Part shown: one piece after another, positions 25,313 through 35,426 of the stretch
Layout: every line of letters begins with the position of its first letter
Position numbering within the stretch: position 1 is the first letter of the stretch
Assembly: GCF_001678475.1 (NCBI RefSeq)
Contig: NZ_JTJR01000021.1
Span: 1 to 35,426, forward strand
Source: Gallibacterium genomosp. 3
Lineage (GTDB): Bacteria > Pseudomonadota > Gammaproteobacteria > Enterobacterales > Pasteurellaceae
Length of the DNA stretch: 35,426 nt
Direction: 5' to 3'
Translations under genes and position numbers: made by a program
The notes under the pieces: model-generated
The model's input: only the letters and a program-made list of their open reading frames with translations
Databases searched by the model: none
Told to the model about the DNA's origin: nothing

Positions 25313-25329
25313 GCCATTATCCTTTCAAT

Positions 25330-26466
25330 TTATTCAGATAAAAAAAGTGTCAGCAAATCATTTAAAAATAATTTGCCATGTTCCGTAATTTGCCAGCATT
25401 CCTTTTGTTCTACAATATAATCTTGTTTTAATGCCTCGTCTATTTGCTTTTCAATTACCGTTAATGAAAGTCCCGTTAATTGCTGAAAGTCTTGTTTGGG
25501 AACAGGCTCCAATAATCGAAATCGATTCATAAAAAATTCAAACGGACGATCTGCTATTGCCACTTCATGCTGTTGATAACGATAGTTTCCTGCCAGATAA
25601 CCTTGCGGATGTTTGGTCTGTGAATACCTTAAAATCCGCCCGTCAGTAAAACTCACTTTACCATGTGCACCACAACCAATAGCTAAATAATCACCAAATC
25701 GCCAATAGTTCAAATTATGTTCGCATTGATACCCTTCTTTCGCATACGCAGAGGTTTCATATTGCTGATAACCCGCCGCAGTTAATTTACGATGTCCTTC
25801 CGCAAAAATATCCCACAAAGTATCATCATCAGGTAAGCGAGGTGGCTTACTTGCAAATAGCGTGTTCGGTTCAATCGTTAATTGATACCAAGAAAGGTGA
25901 GGTGGGCTTAATTCAATCGCCTGTTGTAAATCGGATAATGCTTCTGATAACGTTTGATTTGGTAATCCGTGCATTAAATCAAGGTTAAAACGAGTAAATT
26001 CTGCTGCTTTTGCAAAATCCACGGCAACTTTGGCTTCAGCACTATTATGAATACGCCCTAACTGCTGTAATTTACCGTCATCAAAACTTTGCACCCCCAT
26101 AGAAAGCCGAGTAACGCCAGCTTGTCGATAGCCAATAAAACGTCTTGCCTCTGCTGTACCAGGATTTGCTTCTAAAGTAATTTCAATATCTTGTCGAAAT
26201 TCAATTCTTTTTGCTATCTCTGTGAGCAAATATTCAATACTTTCTGCAGCGAATAAACTCGGTGTGCCACCACCAATAAAAATAGAATGGAGTTGCCTTC
26301 CTTGCACAAACGCTAATTGCTGGTCTAAATCCGCTAAAAGGTGTTGAAGATAGTCTTGTTCTGGAATGACTCCTTTTTGTGCATGCGAATTAAAATCACA
26401 ATAAGGACATTTCTGCACACACCAAGGAATATGAACATAAAGGCTTAATGGAGGTAAAACAATCAT
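25330..26466 (-). CDS. hemW: Heme chaperone HemW, radical SAM family
   Basis: A 378-residue radical SAM protein with the cluster motif Cys16-x3-Cys20-x2-Cys23 in [19 protein letters not shown]-binding GGGTPSLF and the HemN-like C-terminal domain ([42 protein letters not shown]) follow. It aligns end to end with E. coli YggW. HemW proteins are heme-binding chaperones, not coproporphyrinogen dehydrogenases: the latter need a CxxxCxxCxC motif, and here Phe follows Asp after the third Cys. The start codon overlaps the rdgB stop by 4 nt (ATGA), as in the conserved rdgB-hemW pair. Confidence 0.96.
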   Translation of the reverse strand: MIVLPPLSLYVHIPWCVQKCPYCDFNSHAQKGVIPEQDYLQHLLADLDQQLAFVQGRQLHSIFIGGGTPSLFAAESIEYLLTEIAKRIEFRQDIEITLEANPGTAEARRFIGYRQAGVTRLSMGVQSFDDGKLQQLGRIHNSAEAKVAVDFAKAAEFTRFNLDLMHGLPNQTLSEALSDLQQAIELSPPHLSWYQLTIEPNTLFASKPPRLPDDDTLWDIFAEGHRKLTAAGYQQYETSAYAKEGYQCEHNLNYWRFGDYLAIGCGAHGKVSFTDGRILRYSQTKHPQGYLAGNYRYQQHEVAIADRPFEFFMNRFRLLEPVPKQDFQQLTGLSLTVIEKQIDEALKQDYIVEQKECWQITEHGKLFLNDLLTLFLSE

Positions 26467-27056
26467 CTTAATTTTTGTTGTAGTTGAACTAAAGCTCTCG
26501 CACGATGGGAAACTTGTTGTTTTTCTTCTTTAGTTAATTGTGCAAACGTACGCTGTTTCTCAGGATAGAAAAATAGTGCGTCATAACCAAAACCATTTTC
26601 ACCTATTTCTTTCTCTGTAATACGTCCAACGCACTCTCCTTCAGCAATAATTGGCACAGGATCTTCAGCTGAACGCAGCAAAACAATACAACTAACAAAT
26701 TTAGCAGTTCGTTTTTCTGTTGGTACACCTGCTAACGCAGCCAACAATTTTGCCCGATTTTCTGCATTATTGGCATTTTCACCAGCATAACGTGCTGAAT
26801 ATAACCCTGGTGCACCATTAAGACTATCTACGGCTAGTCCAGAATCATCTGCTATCGCTGGTAGTTCACTTACTTTTGCAGCATGGCGAGCTTTAATTAA
26901 GGCATTTTCAACAAATGTTAATCCTGTTTCTTCTGGGCTCTCAATTCCTAATTCAGTTTGTGCCACTACCTCAAAACCAAACTCAGCTAATACATTTGCC
27001 ATTTCACTGACTTTACCTGGATTACCTGTGGCTAATACGATTTTTTGTTTTGTCAT
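26463..27056 (-). CDS. rdgB: dITP/XTP pyrophosphatase
   Basis: House-cleaning enzyme that hydrolyses dITP, ITP and XTP to monophosphates, preventing hypoxanthine and xanthine incorporation. The start is set at ATG 27056 ([19 protein letters not shown]): it has TGGAA about 8 nt upstream and gives 197 residues, as in E. coli. An ATG four codons earlier (27068) has no Shine-Dalgarno. ATGNPGK, the DDSGLAVD metal site, [22 protein letters not shown] and SHRARAL motifs are present. It starts only about 20 nt after a terminator-like hairpin at 27074-27107. Confidence 0.97.
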   Translation of the reverse strand: MTKQKIVLATGNPGKVSEMANVLAEFGFEVVAQTELGIESPEETGLTFVENALIKARHAAKVSELPAIADDSGLAVDSLNGAPGLYSARYAGENANNAENRAKLLAALAGVPTEKRTAKFVSCIVLLRSAEDPVPIIAEGECVGRITEKEIGENGFGYDALFFYPEKQRTFAQLTKEEKQQVSHRARALVQLQQKLR

Positions 27057-27073
27057 AAATAATTCCATTACTG

Positions 27074-27107
27074 ATAAAAATAGAGGCTAATTGCCTCTAT
27101 TTTTTTA
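27074..27107 (-). terminator. Terminator-like hairpin between speB and rdgB
   Basis: Minus strand stem AAAATAGAGGC/GCCTCTATTTT (11 bp) with a 5-nt loop, followed by TTTTTATC; the opposite strand also ends in T7. It begins 7-11 nt after the speB stop and ends about 18 nt before the rdgB start. It leaves no room for an rdgB promoter after it, so it may be a partial terminator or attenuator rather than an operon end. Confidence 0.8.
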
Positions 27108-27113
27108 GTTTAT

Positions 27114-28037
27114 TTATTTCTGCTTACTACCTTGCAAATACAACATTTCTAATGCGATTGTTGCACCTGCTAATGCTGTAATATCAGACTGATCATATGC
27201 AGGAGATACTTCTACCACATCCATTCCTACAATATTCACATCCGCCAAACCACGTAAAATTTTTAATGCTTTATCGGTGGTTAAACCTCCACACACTGGT
27301 GTTCCTGTACCTGGTGCAAAGGCTGGATCTAAACAGTCGATATCAAAGGTTAAATAAACTGGTAATTCAGAACCTACCGTCTGTTTAATTCGGTTAACAA
27401 CCTCTTCTACACTAAGATCATTAACTAATGGAGCATCTAACACAGTAAAGTCTAAATGACGATCATATTCTGTACGAATCCCAATTTGTACAGAATGTTT
27501 AGGATCAATCAGTCCTTCTTTAGGGGCATGATAAAACATCGTACCGTGATCATAACGACTGCCATTTTCATACGTATCTGTATGTGCGTCAAAATGGATC
27601 ATCGCCAATTTACCGAATTGTTTGGCATATGCACGTAATACAGGCAACGTAATAAAATGATCACCACCTAATGTTAAGCAACGTTTTCCAGCTTGTAATA
27701 ACGAACTGATGTGTGCTTCTAATTGTTCAACAAAATCTTGATTATCACCGTAGGAATAAACTAAATCCCCACAATCAACAATCTTTAATTTTTCACGAAC
27801 ATCAAAATGCCACGGGAAACGGCAATGTTCCCACGCTAAATTAACTGATGCACGGCGTATTGCTTCCGCACCAAAGCGTGTCCCTGAACGCCCTGATACA
27901 GAGGCATCAAAAGGCACTCCTGTAATCACCCAGTCTGCATCACTTTGTTGTGGCATAAAATTTAATGGCAAACGTAAAAAGCCAAAATTATTAGAAACTA
28001 ATGAAATATCTTCTTTATGACCAAGTGTATTAAACAT
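27114..28037 (-). CDS. speB: Agmatinase
   Basis: Hydrolyses agmatine to putrescine and urea, the second step of the arginine route to polyamines. The 307-residue protein (E. coli 306) belongs to the ureohydrolase family. Manganese ligands are visible: His127 in GGDHF, Asp150, His152 and Asp154 in FDAHTDTY, and Asp232 and Asp234 in [17 protein letters not shown]. It follows speA by 5 nt, so the two consecutive pathway enzymes are co-translated. Confidence 0.96.
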   Translation of the reverse strand: MFNTLGHKEDISLVSNNFGFLRLPLNFMPQQSDADWVITGVPFDASVSGRSGTRFGAEAIRRASVNLAWEHCRFPWHFDVREKLKIVDCGDLVYSYGDNQDFVEQLEAHISSLLQAGKRCLTLGGDHFITLPVLRAYAKQFGKLAMIHFDAHTDTYENGSRYDHGTMFYHAPKEGLIDPKHSVQIGIRTEYDRHLDFTVLDAPLVNDLSVEEVVNRIKQTVGSELPVYLTFDIDCLDPAFAPGTGTPVCGGLTTDKALKILRGLADVNIVGMDVVEVSPAYDQSDITALAGATIALEMLYLQGSKQK

Positions 28038-28042
28038 ACGCT

Positions 28043-29974
28043 TTACTCTTCTTCCAAATAAGTATAACCGTTTAACCCGTCTTCCAACTCTTTTAAGAAT
28101 TGTAAGGCTTCCGAAGCTGGTAATGTTGAATGTTCTATCTGTTCACGATAACGCGCGATTAATTGTTTAGGATCTAAATACACATAATGCAACATATCCG
28201 CCACTGTATTACCTGCATCATGCGCTAATACTTTTACTTCACCTTGATCATCTAACACAATATCAATCGTTGTGGTATCACCAAATAAATTATGCATATT
28301 ACCTAAAATTTCTTGATATGCGCCCACCATAAAGAAGCCAACTAACGGTGGATTATCGACTGCATAATTTGGCATTGGCATCGTTGTTGTAATCCCGTCA
28401 CCATCAATATAGTGATCAATGGTACCATCCGAATCACAAGTAATATCTAACAATACTGCTCGACGACTCACTGGTTCATTTAATTGAGTCAGTGGACATA
28501 CTGGAAATAATTGATCGATTCCCCAAGCATCTGGTAGCGATTGAAATAAAGAAAAATTCACGTAAAGTTTATCCGCAAAGCGTTCTTGTAATTCGTCAAT
28601 AATAGTACGGTGTGAACGATGGCGTTCACTAAATAACTCTCCTACTTCATGACAAATATTTAAATATAATTGCTCTGCCCAAGCACGTTGCTCTAAGTTA
28701 ATTAAGCCAACGTTATATTGGTTATGTACATCAGACAGGTCGAATTGACTCTCATGAATCCAACTGCGTAAAGAACGTTTTTCCCGCGAAGATAAAATAT
28801 CTGTCCATGTTTCCCACATACTGTGTAATACACGCGGATCACTCTCTTTTGGCGGAGCCAATTCTGTTGGTAAATAGCGTTCAACCCCAATCACATTAGA
28901 TACTAATACTGCATGATGTGCGGTCACTGCACGTCCTGATTCCGTAATAATCGTTGGGTGTGGTAAATTATGTTCTCGACAAGCTTGTCCAATTCCCCAA
29001 ACTACGGTTTCAGCATATTCACGTAACCCATAATTCACTGAGCAATCAGATTCAGTACGATTACCGTCGTAATCAACACCTAAACCGCCACCCACATCAA
29101 AGCACTGAATATTTACCCCTAAACGATGTAATTCAACATAAAAACGTGCACTTTCACGTACCCCCGTTGCTACATCACGAATATTGCCTAGTTGAGAACC
29201 TAAGTGGAAATGCAATAACTGTAAACAATCCAAACTTGATTGTTCTTTCAATAAATTCACTAACTCTAATACTTGAGAAGCAGATAAACCGAATTTTGAT
29301 TTTTCACCACCAGAGGATTGCCATTTTCCAGAACCTTGTGAAGCTAATCTTGCTCTTACACCTAAACGAGGACGCACATTAAGTTTCTTTGATTCTTCCA
29401 ATACTAAGAAAATCTCAGAAATTTTCTCAATCACCAAATAAACTTTATGCCCTAAGTTTTCTCCCATTAGTGCAAAACGGATATATTCACGATCTTTATA
29501 ACCATTACAGACAATCACTGTTTTAGTTTGACCAGCATGAGCCAGCACAGCCATTAATTCAGCTTTAGATCCTGCCTCTAATCCTAGTGGTTGCCCTGAA
29601 GTAATCAATGATTCAATAATCCGACGGTACTGATTTACTTTAATTGGATAAACCAAAAAGTAATTCCCTTCATAGCCAAACTCCTCTCTTGCTTGAGCAA
29701 AAGCAGCATTAATAGAACGAAGTCTGTGCTGAATAATTTGTGGGAAACAGAATAATGTTGGTAGGCGAGCACCTTGCTGCTGCATATTTTCAGCTAATTT
29801 AGCTAAAGACACTCTGCTATTTGGCTTTTCTGGATTAGGGCAAACATAAATTTCACCATTCTCATCCACATTGTAGTAATTCATTCCCCAATAATTAATA
29901 TTGCAGGCTTCACGAATAGTATCAGCATTACTAGAAACAGCTTGAAGTTCAGGATTGAGGACAGTTTTTTCCAC
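28043..29974 (-). CDS. speA: Biosynthetic arginine decarboxylase
   Basis: PLP-dependent enzyme converting arginine to agmatine and CO2. The long frame opens with TTG at 30010, but a better start is GTG at 29974 ([11 protein letters not shown]), which has AGGAG at 29985-29989; this gives 643 residues against 658 in E. coli. The PLP lysine lies in [12 protein letters not shown] (residue 112), followed by [42 protein letters not shown] and [13 protein letters not shown]. It carries the SpeA-specific C-terminus ([29 protein letters not shown]). It forms an operon with speB. Confidence 0.95.
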   Translation of the reverse strand: MEKTVLNPELQAVSSNADTIREACNINYWGMNYYNVDENGEIYVCPNPEKPNSRVSLAKLAENMQQQGARLPTLFCFPQIIQHRLRSINAAFAQAREEFGYEGNYFLVYPIKVNQYRRIIESLITSGQPLGLEAGSKAELMAVLAHAGQTKTVIVCNGYKDREYIRFALMGENLGHKVYLVIEKISEIFLVLEESKKLNVRPRLGVRARLASQGSGKWQSSGGEKSKFGLSASQVLELVNLLKEQSSLDCLQLLHFHLGSQLGNIRDVATGVRESARFYVELHRLGVNIQCFDVGGGLGVDYDGNRTESDCSVNYGLREYAETVVWGIGQACREHNLPHPTIITESGRAVTAHHAVLVSNVIGVERYLPTELAPPKESDPRVLHSMWETWTDILSSREKRSLRSWIHESQFDLSDVHNQYNVGLINLEQRAWAEQLYLNICHEVGELFSERHRSHRTIIDELQERFADKLYVNFSLFQSLPDAWGIDQLFPVCPLTQLNEPVSRRAVLLDITCDSDGTIDHYIDGDGITTTMPMPNYAVDNPPLVGFFMVGAYQEILGNMHNLFGDTTTIDIVLDDQGEVKVLAHDAGNTVADMLHYVYLDPKQLIARYREQIEHSTLPASEALQFLKELEDGLNGYTYLEEE

Positions 29975-30143
29975 TGATTTAAGGCTCCTTATTTTGAACA
30001 ATGTATGCAAAATGAATAGCTATAATATAGCCATTAGACTAAAAAATAGAAATGCAAGAATAAAGCAAAAGTATCTTCAATGCTAGGGATCAGTGACTAA
30101 ATTATTTTTTGGAGAGAAATAAGTGAAGTAAAAGAATTTAGGA

Positions 30144-30219
<76 letters not shown>

Positions 30220-30239
30220 ACATATATTGGACGTTGCTA

Positions 30240-30268
30240 ATATTAATTGCCACCTTTCTGGATGTCAA
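30240..30268 (-). promoter_or_regulatory. Promoter of tRNA-Ala
   Basis: Minus strand: perfect TTGACA (30263-30268) and TAATAT (30240-30245) with an ideal 17-nt spacer, about 20 nt before the tRNA 5' end. Confidence 0.75.
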
Positions 30269-30273
30269 TGTAA

Positions 30274-30312
30274 TTTAGCCAAAAAGGAATTTCGACTTCC
30301 CTTTTGGCTAAA
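30274..30312 (-). terminator. Long hairpin after gltX, possible terminator
   Basis: Stem TTTAGCCAAAA/TTTTGGCTAAA (11 bp), then one A-C mismatch and an inner GGAA/TTCC helix, 12 nt past the gltX stop. The U-tract after it is poor (TTACATT), so the function is uncertain; its place between gltX and the tRNA-Ala promoter favours termination or mRNA 3'-end protection. Confidence 0.55.
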
Positions 30313-30323
30313 AAGAAACCATA

Positions 30324-31772
30324 TTATACGGCTTCTGCTTTATTCTTAATAAAGTCTATTGCTTGTTGAATACGGGCTAAACAACGTGTTTTACCAATTA
30401 ACTCCATCGTAATATCAAGTGATGGCGATTGTCCTGCACCTGTAACAGCAACACGTAAAGGCATACCGACTTTACCCATACCAATTTCTAATTTCGCCGC
30501 AGTTTGCTCAATGATTTGGTGTAATTGATGAGCTTCCCATATTTCTAGTAAATCTAACTGTTCTAATACTTCAGCTAATGGTGCTAAAGCAGCAGATTTT
30601 AGATGTTTTTTCGCGGCAGCTTCATCAAATTCAGTAAAATCTTCATAGAAATAACAACTAGAAGCAGCCATTTCTTTTAAGGTCTTACAGCGCTCACCTA
30701 ACGCCTTCACAATCTCTGTCAATGCTGGACCATGAGTAGTATCAATATTTTGATCCTGCATATGCCATTCAAGATACTTCGCTACTTTTTCTGCTGGCAA
30801 CTCACGAATATAGTGATGATTTAACCATAACAATTTTTCTGTATTAAACGCACTTGCAGAACGGCTCACTCCATGAATATCAAAATACTCAATCATCTCT
30901 TCAATTGAAAAGACCTCTTGATCGCCATGTCCCCAACCTAAACGCACCAAATAATTCAATAGTGCTTCTGGTAAATAACCTTCATCACGATACTGCATTA
31001 CACTCACTGCACCATGACGTTTTGATAATTTTTGTCCATCATCCCCAAGAATCATTGATACATGTGCATATTGTGGAATAGGTGCATTTAATGCTTTTAA
31101 GATATTAATTTGACGAGGTGTATTATTAATATGATCTTCACCACGAATAACATGGGTAATTCCCATATCCCAGTCATCCACAACAACACAGAAATTATAG
31201 GTTGGAGAACCATCAGTACGGCGAATAATTAAGTCATCCAATTCGCTATTACTGATTTCGATTTTACCACGTACTGCATCATCAAAAATAACTGAACCCT
31301 CAGTAGGATTTTTAAAGCGTACCACATGCGGCTCACTTGGATCATGGCTATGGTCATGTAAACAATGACGGTCATAACGCGGTTTTTCTTTATTTTTTTC
31401 TTGTTCTTCTCTTAACGCTTCTAAACGCTCTTTACTACAATAACAACGATATGCCAATCCTTGTTCTAACATTTGATCAATCACTTGATTATAACGATCA
31501 AAACGTTTGGTTTGGTAATAAGGACCATGTTCCCAAGAAAGTCCTAACCATGCCATACTATCTAAAATAGCATCTGTTGCTTGTTGTGTTGAACGCTCTA
31601 AATCGGTATCTTCAATGCGTAATACAAACTCACCTTGATTATGTTTTGCATATAACCAAGAATAAAGTGCTGTCCTCGCACCACCTACATGCAAATAACC
31701 TGTTGGACTCGGGGCAAAACGAGTACGCACTTTCACATTAGGATCTAAATTAAATAAACTTTTGATTTCCAT
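30324..31772 (-). CDS. gltX: Glutamyl-tRNA synthetase
   Basis: Charges tRNA-Glu. The 482-residue class I synthetase has the HIGH-type motif [11 protein letters not shown] at 21-31 and the KLSKR motif at 248-252. The zinc site Cys110, Cys112, Cys137, His139 is conserved as in E. coli. The first 12 residues ([12 protein letters not shown]) precede the E. coli start point and resemble the Haemophilus enzyme, which supports Pasteurellaceae. Discriminating rather than non-discriminating type is likely, as in other gammaproteobacteria. The gene is divergent from the tRNA-Val array; E. coli gltX also adjoins valU-valX-valY. Confidence 0.98.
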   Translation of the reverse strand: MEIKSLFNLDPNVKVRTRFAPSPTGYLHVGGARTALYSWLYAKHNQGEFVLRIEDTDLERSTQQATDAILDSMAWLGLSWEHGPYYQTKRFDRYNQVIDQMLEQGLAYRCYCSKERLEALREEQEKNKEKPRYDRHCLHDHSHDPSEPHVVRFKNPTEGSVIFDDAVRGKIEISNSELDDLIIRRTDGSPTYNFCVVVDDWDMGITHVIRGEDHINNTPRQINILKALNAPIPQYAHVSMILGDDGQKLSKRHGAVSVMQYRDEGYLPEALLNYLVRLGWGHGDQEVFSIEEMIEYFDIHGVSRSASAFNTEKLLWLNHHYIRELPAEKVAKYLEWHMQDQNIDTTHGPALTEIVKALGERCKTLKEMAASSCYFYEDFTEFDEAAAKKHLKSAALAPLAEVLEQLDLLEIWEAHQLHQIIEQTAAKLEIGMGKVGMPLRVAVTGAGQSPSLDITMELIGKTRCLARIQQAIDFIKNKAEAV

Positions 31773-31905
31773 CGCTTTTGCCTATTAATCATAATTCAAT
31801 GTCAAAAAACCGCGTTATTTTACTACGACTTGGCGTGATTCTTAACAAAAAGTTCTATTTTATGCTTACTTTTACAACAATTAACACTAAAGCTATAAAA
31901 AGCGA

Positions 31906-31933
31906 TTGACTGCTTATAAATTATAATTATAAT
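31906..31933 (+). promoter_or_regulatory. Promoter of the tRNA-Val array
   Basis: TTGACT (31906-31911) and perfect TATAAT (31928-31933) with a 16-nt spacer, followed by GCCTCG, a GC-rich discriminator typical of stringently controlled stable RNA genes. It lies 18 nt before the first tRNA. Confidence 0.87.
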
Positions 31934-31951
31934 GCCTCGAACACAAAATAT

Positions 31952-32027
31952 GGGCGATTAGCTCAGTTGGGAGAGCACCTCCCTTACAAGGAGGGGGTCA
32001 CTGGTTCGAGACCGGTATCGCCCACCA
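31952..32027 (+). tRNA. tRNA-Val (anticodon UAC), copy 1
   Basis: A 76-nt cloverleaf with encoded CCA. Acceptor GGGCGAT/ATCGCCC is perfect. Anticodon stem CCTCC/GGAGG with loop CTTACAA gives UAC. It is flanked by the complementary 9-mers ACAAAATAT and ATATTTTGT, which can extend the acceptor helix in the precursor. Confidence 0.98.
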
Positions 32028-32047
32028 TATTTTGTTTTTTGTCATAA

Positions 32048-32123
32048 GGGCGATTAGCTCAGTTGGGAGAGCACCTCCCTTACAAGGAGGGGGTCACTGG
32101 TTCGAGACCGGTATCGCCCACCA
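32048..32123 (+). tRNA. tRNA-Val (anticodon UAC), copy 2
   Basis: Identical in all 76 positions to copy 1. It is separated from copy 1 by 20 nt. The flanks TGTCATAA and TTATGACA (8 bp) are complementary. Confidence 0.98.
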
Positions 32124-32152
32124 CTTATGACATTACCCAAGATTAACAGCGT

Positions 32153-32228
32153 GGGCGATTAGCTCAGTTGGGAGAGCACCTCCCTTACAAGGAGGGGGTC
32201 ACTGGTTCGAGACCGGTATCGCCCACCA
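32153..32228 (+). tRNA. tRNA-Val (anticodon UAC), copy 3
   Basis: Identical to copies 1 and 2. It is separated from copy 2 by 29 nt. The flanks ATTAACAGCGT and ACGCTTGTTAAT pair over 11 bp with one bulged T. Confidence 0.98.
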
Positions 32229-32260
32229 CGCTTGTTAATAGCAACGAATATTTTCTATTC

Positions 32261-32336
32261 GGGCGATTAGCTCAGTTGGGAGAGCACCTCCCTTACAAGG
32301 AGGGGGTCACTGGTTCGAGACCGGTATCGCCCACCA
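32261..32336 (+). tRNA. tRNA-Val (anticodon UAC), copy 4
   Basis: Identical to the other three copies. It is separated from copy 3 by 32 nt. Unlike copies 1-3 it has no obvious complementary flanks. No clear intrinsic terminator follows, only a T-rich stretch around 32350-32370. Confidence 0.98.
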
Positions 32337-32445
32337 TAACGGCTTGCCTATCTTATTGTTTTCTTCTTTTAGTTAGATGATTTCTTTGCAATAAAATGTT
32401 AAAGTTTATTTATTAACTTGATACACTAACTTATTAGAATACCTT

Positions 32446-33234
32446 ATGAACAAGACAATAAAATATGAAAAAATCATTCTTATTTTTAATGGACTAGAAA
32501 GATTATTTGGCAATCTGATTAAGATATTCAGTTACCTATTTCATTTTGTATTTCCTCATAAACGATTTACTATCCCTAAATTTAGTCCTGCTATTATTAA
32601 AAGACAACGAACGCAAAGAATTACCCGTACTATTTGGCAAACTAATTACAGTAATCAAGTAAGCCTCCCCGTATATTGTAATTATCTCTTTAATCGCCTT
32701 CTTTCATTAAATTATGATTACTGTTATGTCAGTACTGAAGAACGAGAAGAGTTTATTCGAAATACAGCTGATCAGCGTACTTTTGATGCTTATAGTAAAC
32801 TCACAGATGGCGCTTCTCAGGCTGATTTCTGGCGTATTTTTGTTTTATATCATAAAGGTGGAATCTATATTGATATTGACGGACATCTTGTATGGAATTT
32901 AGATAGCATTATTAATAAAGATGACCATGAAGTATTAATTAAACGCCGTAATCAATACACGAATTTTTTTATGGCAAGTGAAAAAGGTAATCCTTTTCTC
33001 AAAAATACCTTAGATATTATTATTGATAATATTGAAAATCGCCGTATTGATGGTGGTGTATTTAAATTAACAGGTCCAGTATGCCTCAATCAAGCACTCC
33101 TAAATGAATCTGTGAATTTTCGTCGTGATAAATTAACTTGTGCACAAGGAACATTTACTAATGAATACTTCCAATATATAGATAAAAAACTTGGTAAATG
33201 GAATCATGCAAAAAATGAAGATTTATTAAAATAA
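32446..33234 (+). CDS. GT32-like glycosyltransferase (DXD type)
   Basis: A 262-residue protein with a glycosyltransferase sugar-binding region: [21 protein letters not shown], in which Asp143-x-Asp145 is the metal/nucleotide-sugar DXD motif, preceded by RTIWQTN near 61-67. This fits the GT32 family (Gly_transf_sug; relatives of OCH1 and of capsule or LPS glycosyltransferases). The N-terminal 40 residues are hydrophobic and basic ([23 protein letters not shown]), suggesting membrane association. A natural role is in LOS, capsule or another surface glycan, but donor and acceptor are unknown. The Shine-Dalgarno is weak. The stop is 5 nt before anmK, so the two are probably co-transcribed, although their functions are not obviously related. 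Confidence 0.82.
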   Translation: MNKTIKYEKIILIFNGLERLFGNLIKIFSYLFHFVFPHKRFTIPKFSPAIIKRQRTQRITRTIWQTNYSNQVSLPVYCNYLFNRLLSLNYDYCYVSTEEREEFIRNTADQRTFDAYSKLTDGASQADFWRIFVLYHKGGIYIDIDGHLVWNLDSIINKDDHEVLIKRRNQYTNFFMASEKGNPFLKNTLDIIIDNIENRRIDGGVFKLTGPVCLNQALLNESVNFRRDKLTCAQGTFTNEYFQYIDKKLGKWNHAKNEDLLK

Positions 33235-33239
33235 TCATT

Positions 33240-34361
33240 ATGGAATCTGTTTTTTATATCGGCATTATGTCAGGTACCAGCCTAGATGGTATTGATCTTG
33301 CATTACTGGATTTTACAAATAAACAACCACACATGGTTGCTACGCAATTTTCCCCTATGCCAGACTCATTACGGCATACCTTAAATAAACTAATGCAAGG
33401 TCAGACAAATTTGCAGCAATTAGGTGAAATCGAACAACAACTTTCCTACTGCTACATTGAACAGATTCAGCACTTATTACAAACTACAAAACTTAAACCG
33501 CAACAAATTTGTGCAATTGGCTGTCATGGACAAACTGTTTGGCATTCACCTCAAGGAAAATATCCTTTTACTATGCAGCTTGTTGACGGTAACTTAATTG
33601 CCGCCAAAACAGGCATTACGACTATCACAGATTTCCGCCGTAAAGATATGGCTTATGGTGGGCAAGGTGCTCCGCTCGTTCCAGCTTTTCATCAAGCAAT
33701 TTTTTCACAGCCTAACGCATTTACTGTGGTACTGAATATCGGAGGAATCAGTAATATTACGCTTTTACCACCTAATGGTACTGTCGCTGGATTTGATACA
33801 GGTCCAGGTAATACGCTACTTGATACTTGGATCCAACAACACCAAGGGCAACGCTTTGACAAAAATGGAGAATGGGCTGCACAGGGCAGAATAAATGATA
33901 CACTTCTAAAAGCCTGTCTTAGTGAAAATTACTTTCAATTATTGCCGCCCAAAAGTACCGGCAGAGAGTTATTCAATCTAACTTGGTTACAACAGAAACT
34001 TGCTTCATTACCACCTATCTCGCCTGTTGATGTTCAAGCTACATTAGTTGAATTAACAGCACAATCGATCGCACAACAATTACCCCAAATAACCAAATCA
34101 CAACCTTATCAATTACTGGTCTGTGGCGGAGGTGCTAAAAATCAATTATTAATGCAACGCTTACAATACCTATTACCACAATGGCAAATTCTCACCACTA
34201 ATGCCAAAGGCATTGATATTGATTTTGTTGAAGCTGCTGCTTTTGCTTGGCTAGCCTATCAAACTATGCATCATCAACCAGGAAATCTACCTACAGTTAC
34301 TGGTGCATCACAGCCTGCTATTCTAGGAGCAATTCATTTAGCCGATCCTTTCTTTTCTTAG
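33240..34361 (+). CDS. anmK: Anhydro-N-acetylmuramic acid kinase
   Basis: Opens the 1,6-anhydro ring of anhMurNAc and phosphorylates it to MurNAc 6-phosphate during peptidoglycan recycling. The 373-residue protein (E. coli 369) has the ASKHA-fold motifs [15 protein letters not shown] (8-22), [33 protein letters not shown] and [12 protein letters not shown]. The ATG lacks a clear Shine-Dalgarno and lies 5 nt after the upstream stop, so translational coupling is likely. murQ, the next enzyme of the pathway, follows 9 nt downstream. Confidence 0.97.
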   Translation: MESVFYIGIMSGTSLDGIDLALLDFTNKQPHMVATQFSPMPDSLRHTLNKLMQGQTNLQQLGEIEQQLSYCYIEQIQHLLQTTKLKPQQICAIGCHGQTVWHSPQGKYPFTMQLVDGNLIAAKTGITTITDFRRKDMAYGGQGAPLVPAFHQAIFSQPNAFTVVLNIGGISNITLLPPNGTVAGFDTGPGNTLLDTWIQQHQGQRFDKNGEWAAQGRINDTLLKACLSENYFQLLPPKSTGRELFNLTWLQQKLASLPPISPVDVQATLVELTAQSIAQQLPQITKSQPYQLLVCGGGAKNQLLMQRLQYLLPQWQILTTNAKGIDIDFVEAAAFAWLAYQTMHHQPGNLPTVTGASQPAILGAIHLADPFFS

Positions 34362-35309
<948 letters not shown>

Positions 35310-35313
35310 GGTT

Positions 35314-35410
35314 ACCCTATAAGGGTCTATTACTTCACATGCCCCTCAAGGGGCATGTAAAAACTGACAACCGCACAATAGTGCTACCATTACCCCTTAA
35401 AGGGGGGGGG
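35314..35410. repeat. Cluster of GC-rich hairpins ending in a nine-G tract
   Basis: Three further palindromes follow the murQ terminator: ACCCT-ATA-AGGGT (35314-35326), ACATGCCCCT-CA-AGGGGCATGT (35337-35358, perfect 10-bp stem), and CCCCTT-A-AAGGGG near 35393-35405, which runs into G9 at 35402-35410. All share a CCCT...AGGG core. No gene is visible between 35295 and the window end. Confidence 0.7.
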
Positions 35411-35426
35411 CAATATATTCTTTCTT

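Noticed and set aside
31952..32336. Four identical 76-bp repeats with 20-32 bp unique spacers, CRISPR-like at first glance
   Set aside because: Each repeat folds as a complete tRNA-Val with encoded CCA, a tRNA promoter precedes them, and no cas genes are present. Reading frames crossing the array are artefacts of the repeats.
32228..33240. Attachment-site duplication from integration at tRNA-Val
   Set aside because: I looked for a second copy of the tRNA 3' end (GGTTCGAGACCGGTATCGCC) beyond copy 4 and saw none, so there is no direct evidence of a mobile element.

Overview
This is a 35.4-kb AT-rich stretch of a gammaproteobacterial chromosome, almost certainly from the family Pasteurellaceae (Haemophilus/Actinobacillus/Gallibacterium relatives). 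The evidence is close protein-level agreement with enteric and Haemophilus housekeeping proteins (compared from memory), the Haemophilus-like N-terminal extension of GltX, a small gene resembling the DUF2322 family, and several E. coli-type gene neighbourhoods: thrU-tyrU-glyT-thrT-tuf, S10-spc-alpha, and tRNA-Val next to gltX. I could not assign a genus.

Layout. 1-545: start of tuf behind a four-tRNA operon on the minus strand. 860-3558: coaA, a DUF2322-like gene, and the fetAB-type ABC exporter. 3704-6968: pyrG and convergent murA, separated by back-to-back terminators and a pair of tandem palindromes. 7141-8187: a solitary potD. 8411-22465: the complete S10, spc and alpha ribosomal protein operons on the minus strand, 29 genes including secY and rpoA. 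The recognised autoregulatory RNA sites are all visible: an S10 leader attenuator (L4), an S8-type hairpin at rplE and the S4-type alpha pseudoknot at rpsM. A 330-bp gap with a strong terminator and a new promoter separates S10 from spc. 22512-30010: a pirin gene, then speA-speB-rdgB-hemW-rpiA-serA, all on the minus strand. 30144-31772: tRNA-Ala and gltX. 31906-32336: a promoter and four identical tRNA-Val(UAC) genes. 32446-35294: a GT32-like glycosyltransferase followed by anmK and murQ. 35285-35426: a cluster of GC-rich hairpins ending in a nine-G tract.

How the genes work together. Most of the window is translation and transcription machinery. Two metabolic themes recur. One is polyamines: SpeA and SpeB make putrescine from arginine, and PotD captures external polyamine. 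The other is the cell wall: MurA starts peptidoglycan synthesis, and AnmK plus MurQ recycle anhydro-MurNAc.

Nothing here looks like a new defence, mobile or biosynthetic system; this is an ordinary core region. The most interesting leftovers are non-coding: self-complementary but mutually unrelated flanks around three of the four tRNA-Val genes, a terminator-like hairpin just before rdgB inside an apparent operon, tandem palindromes after pyrG, and hairpins plus poly-G after murQ.
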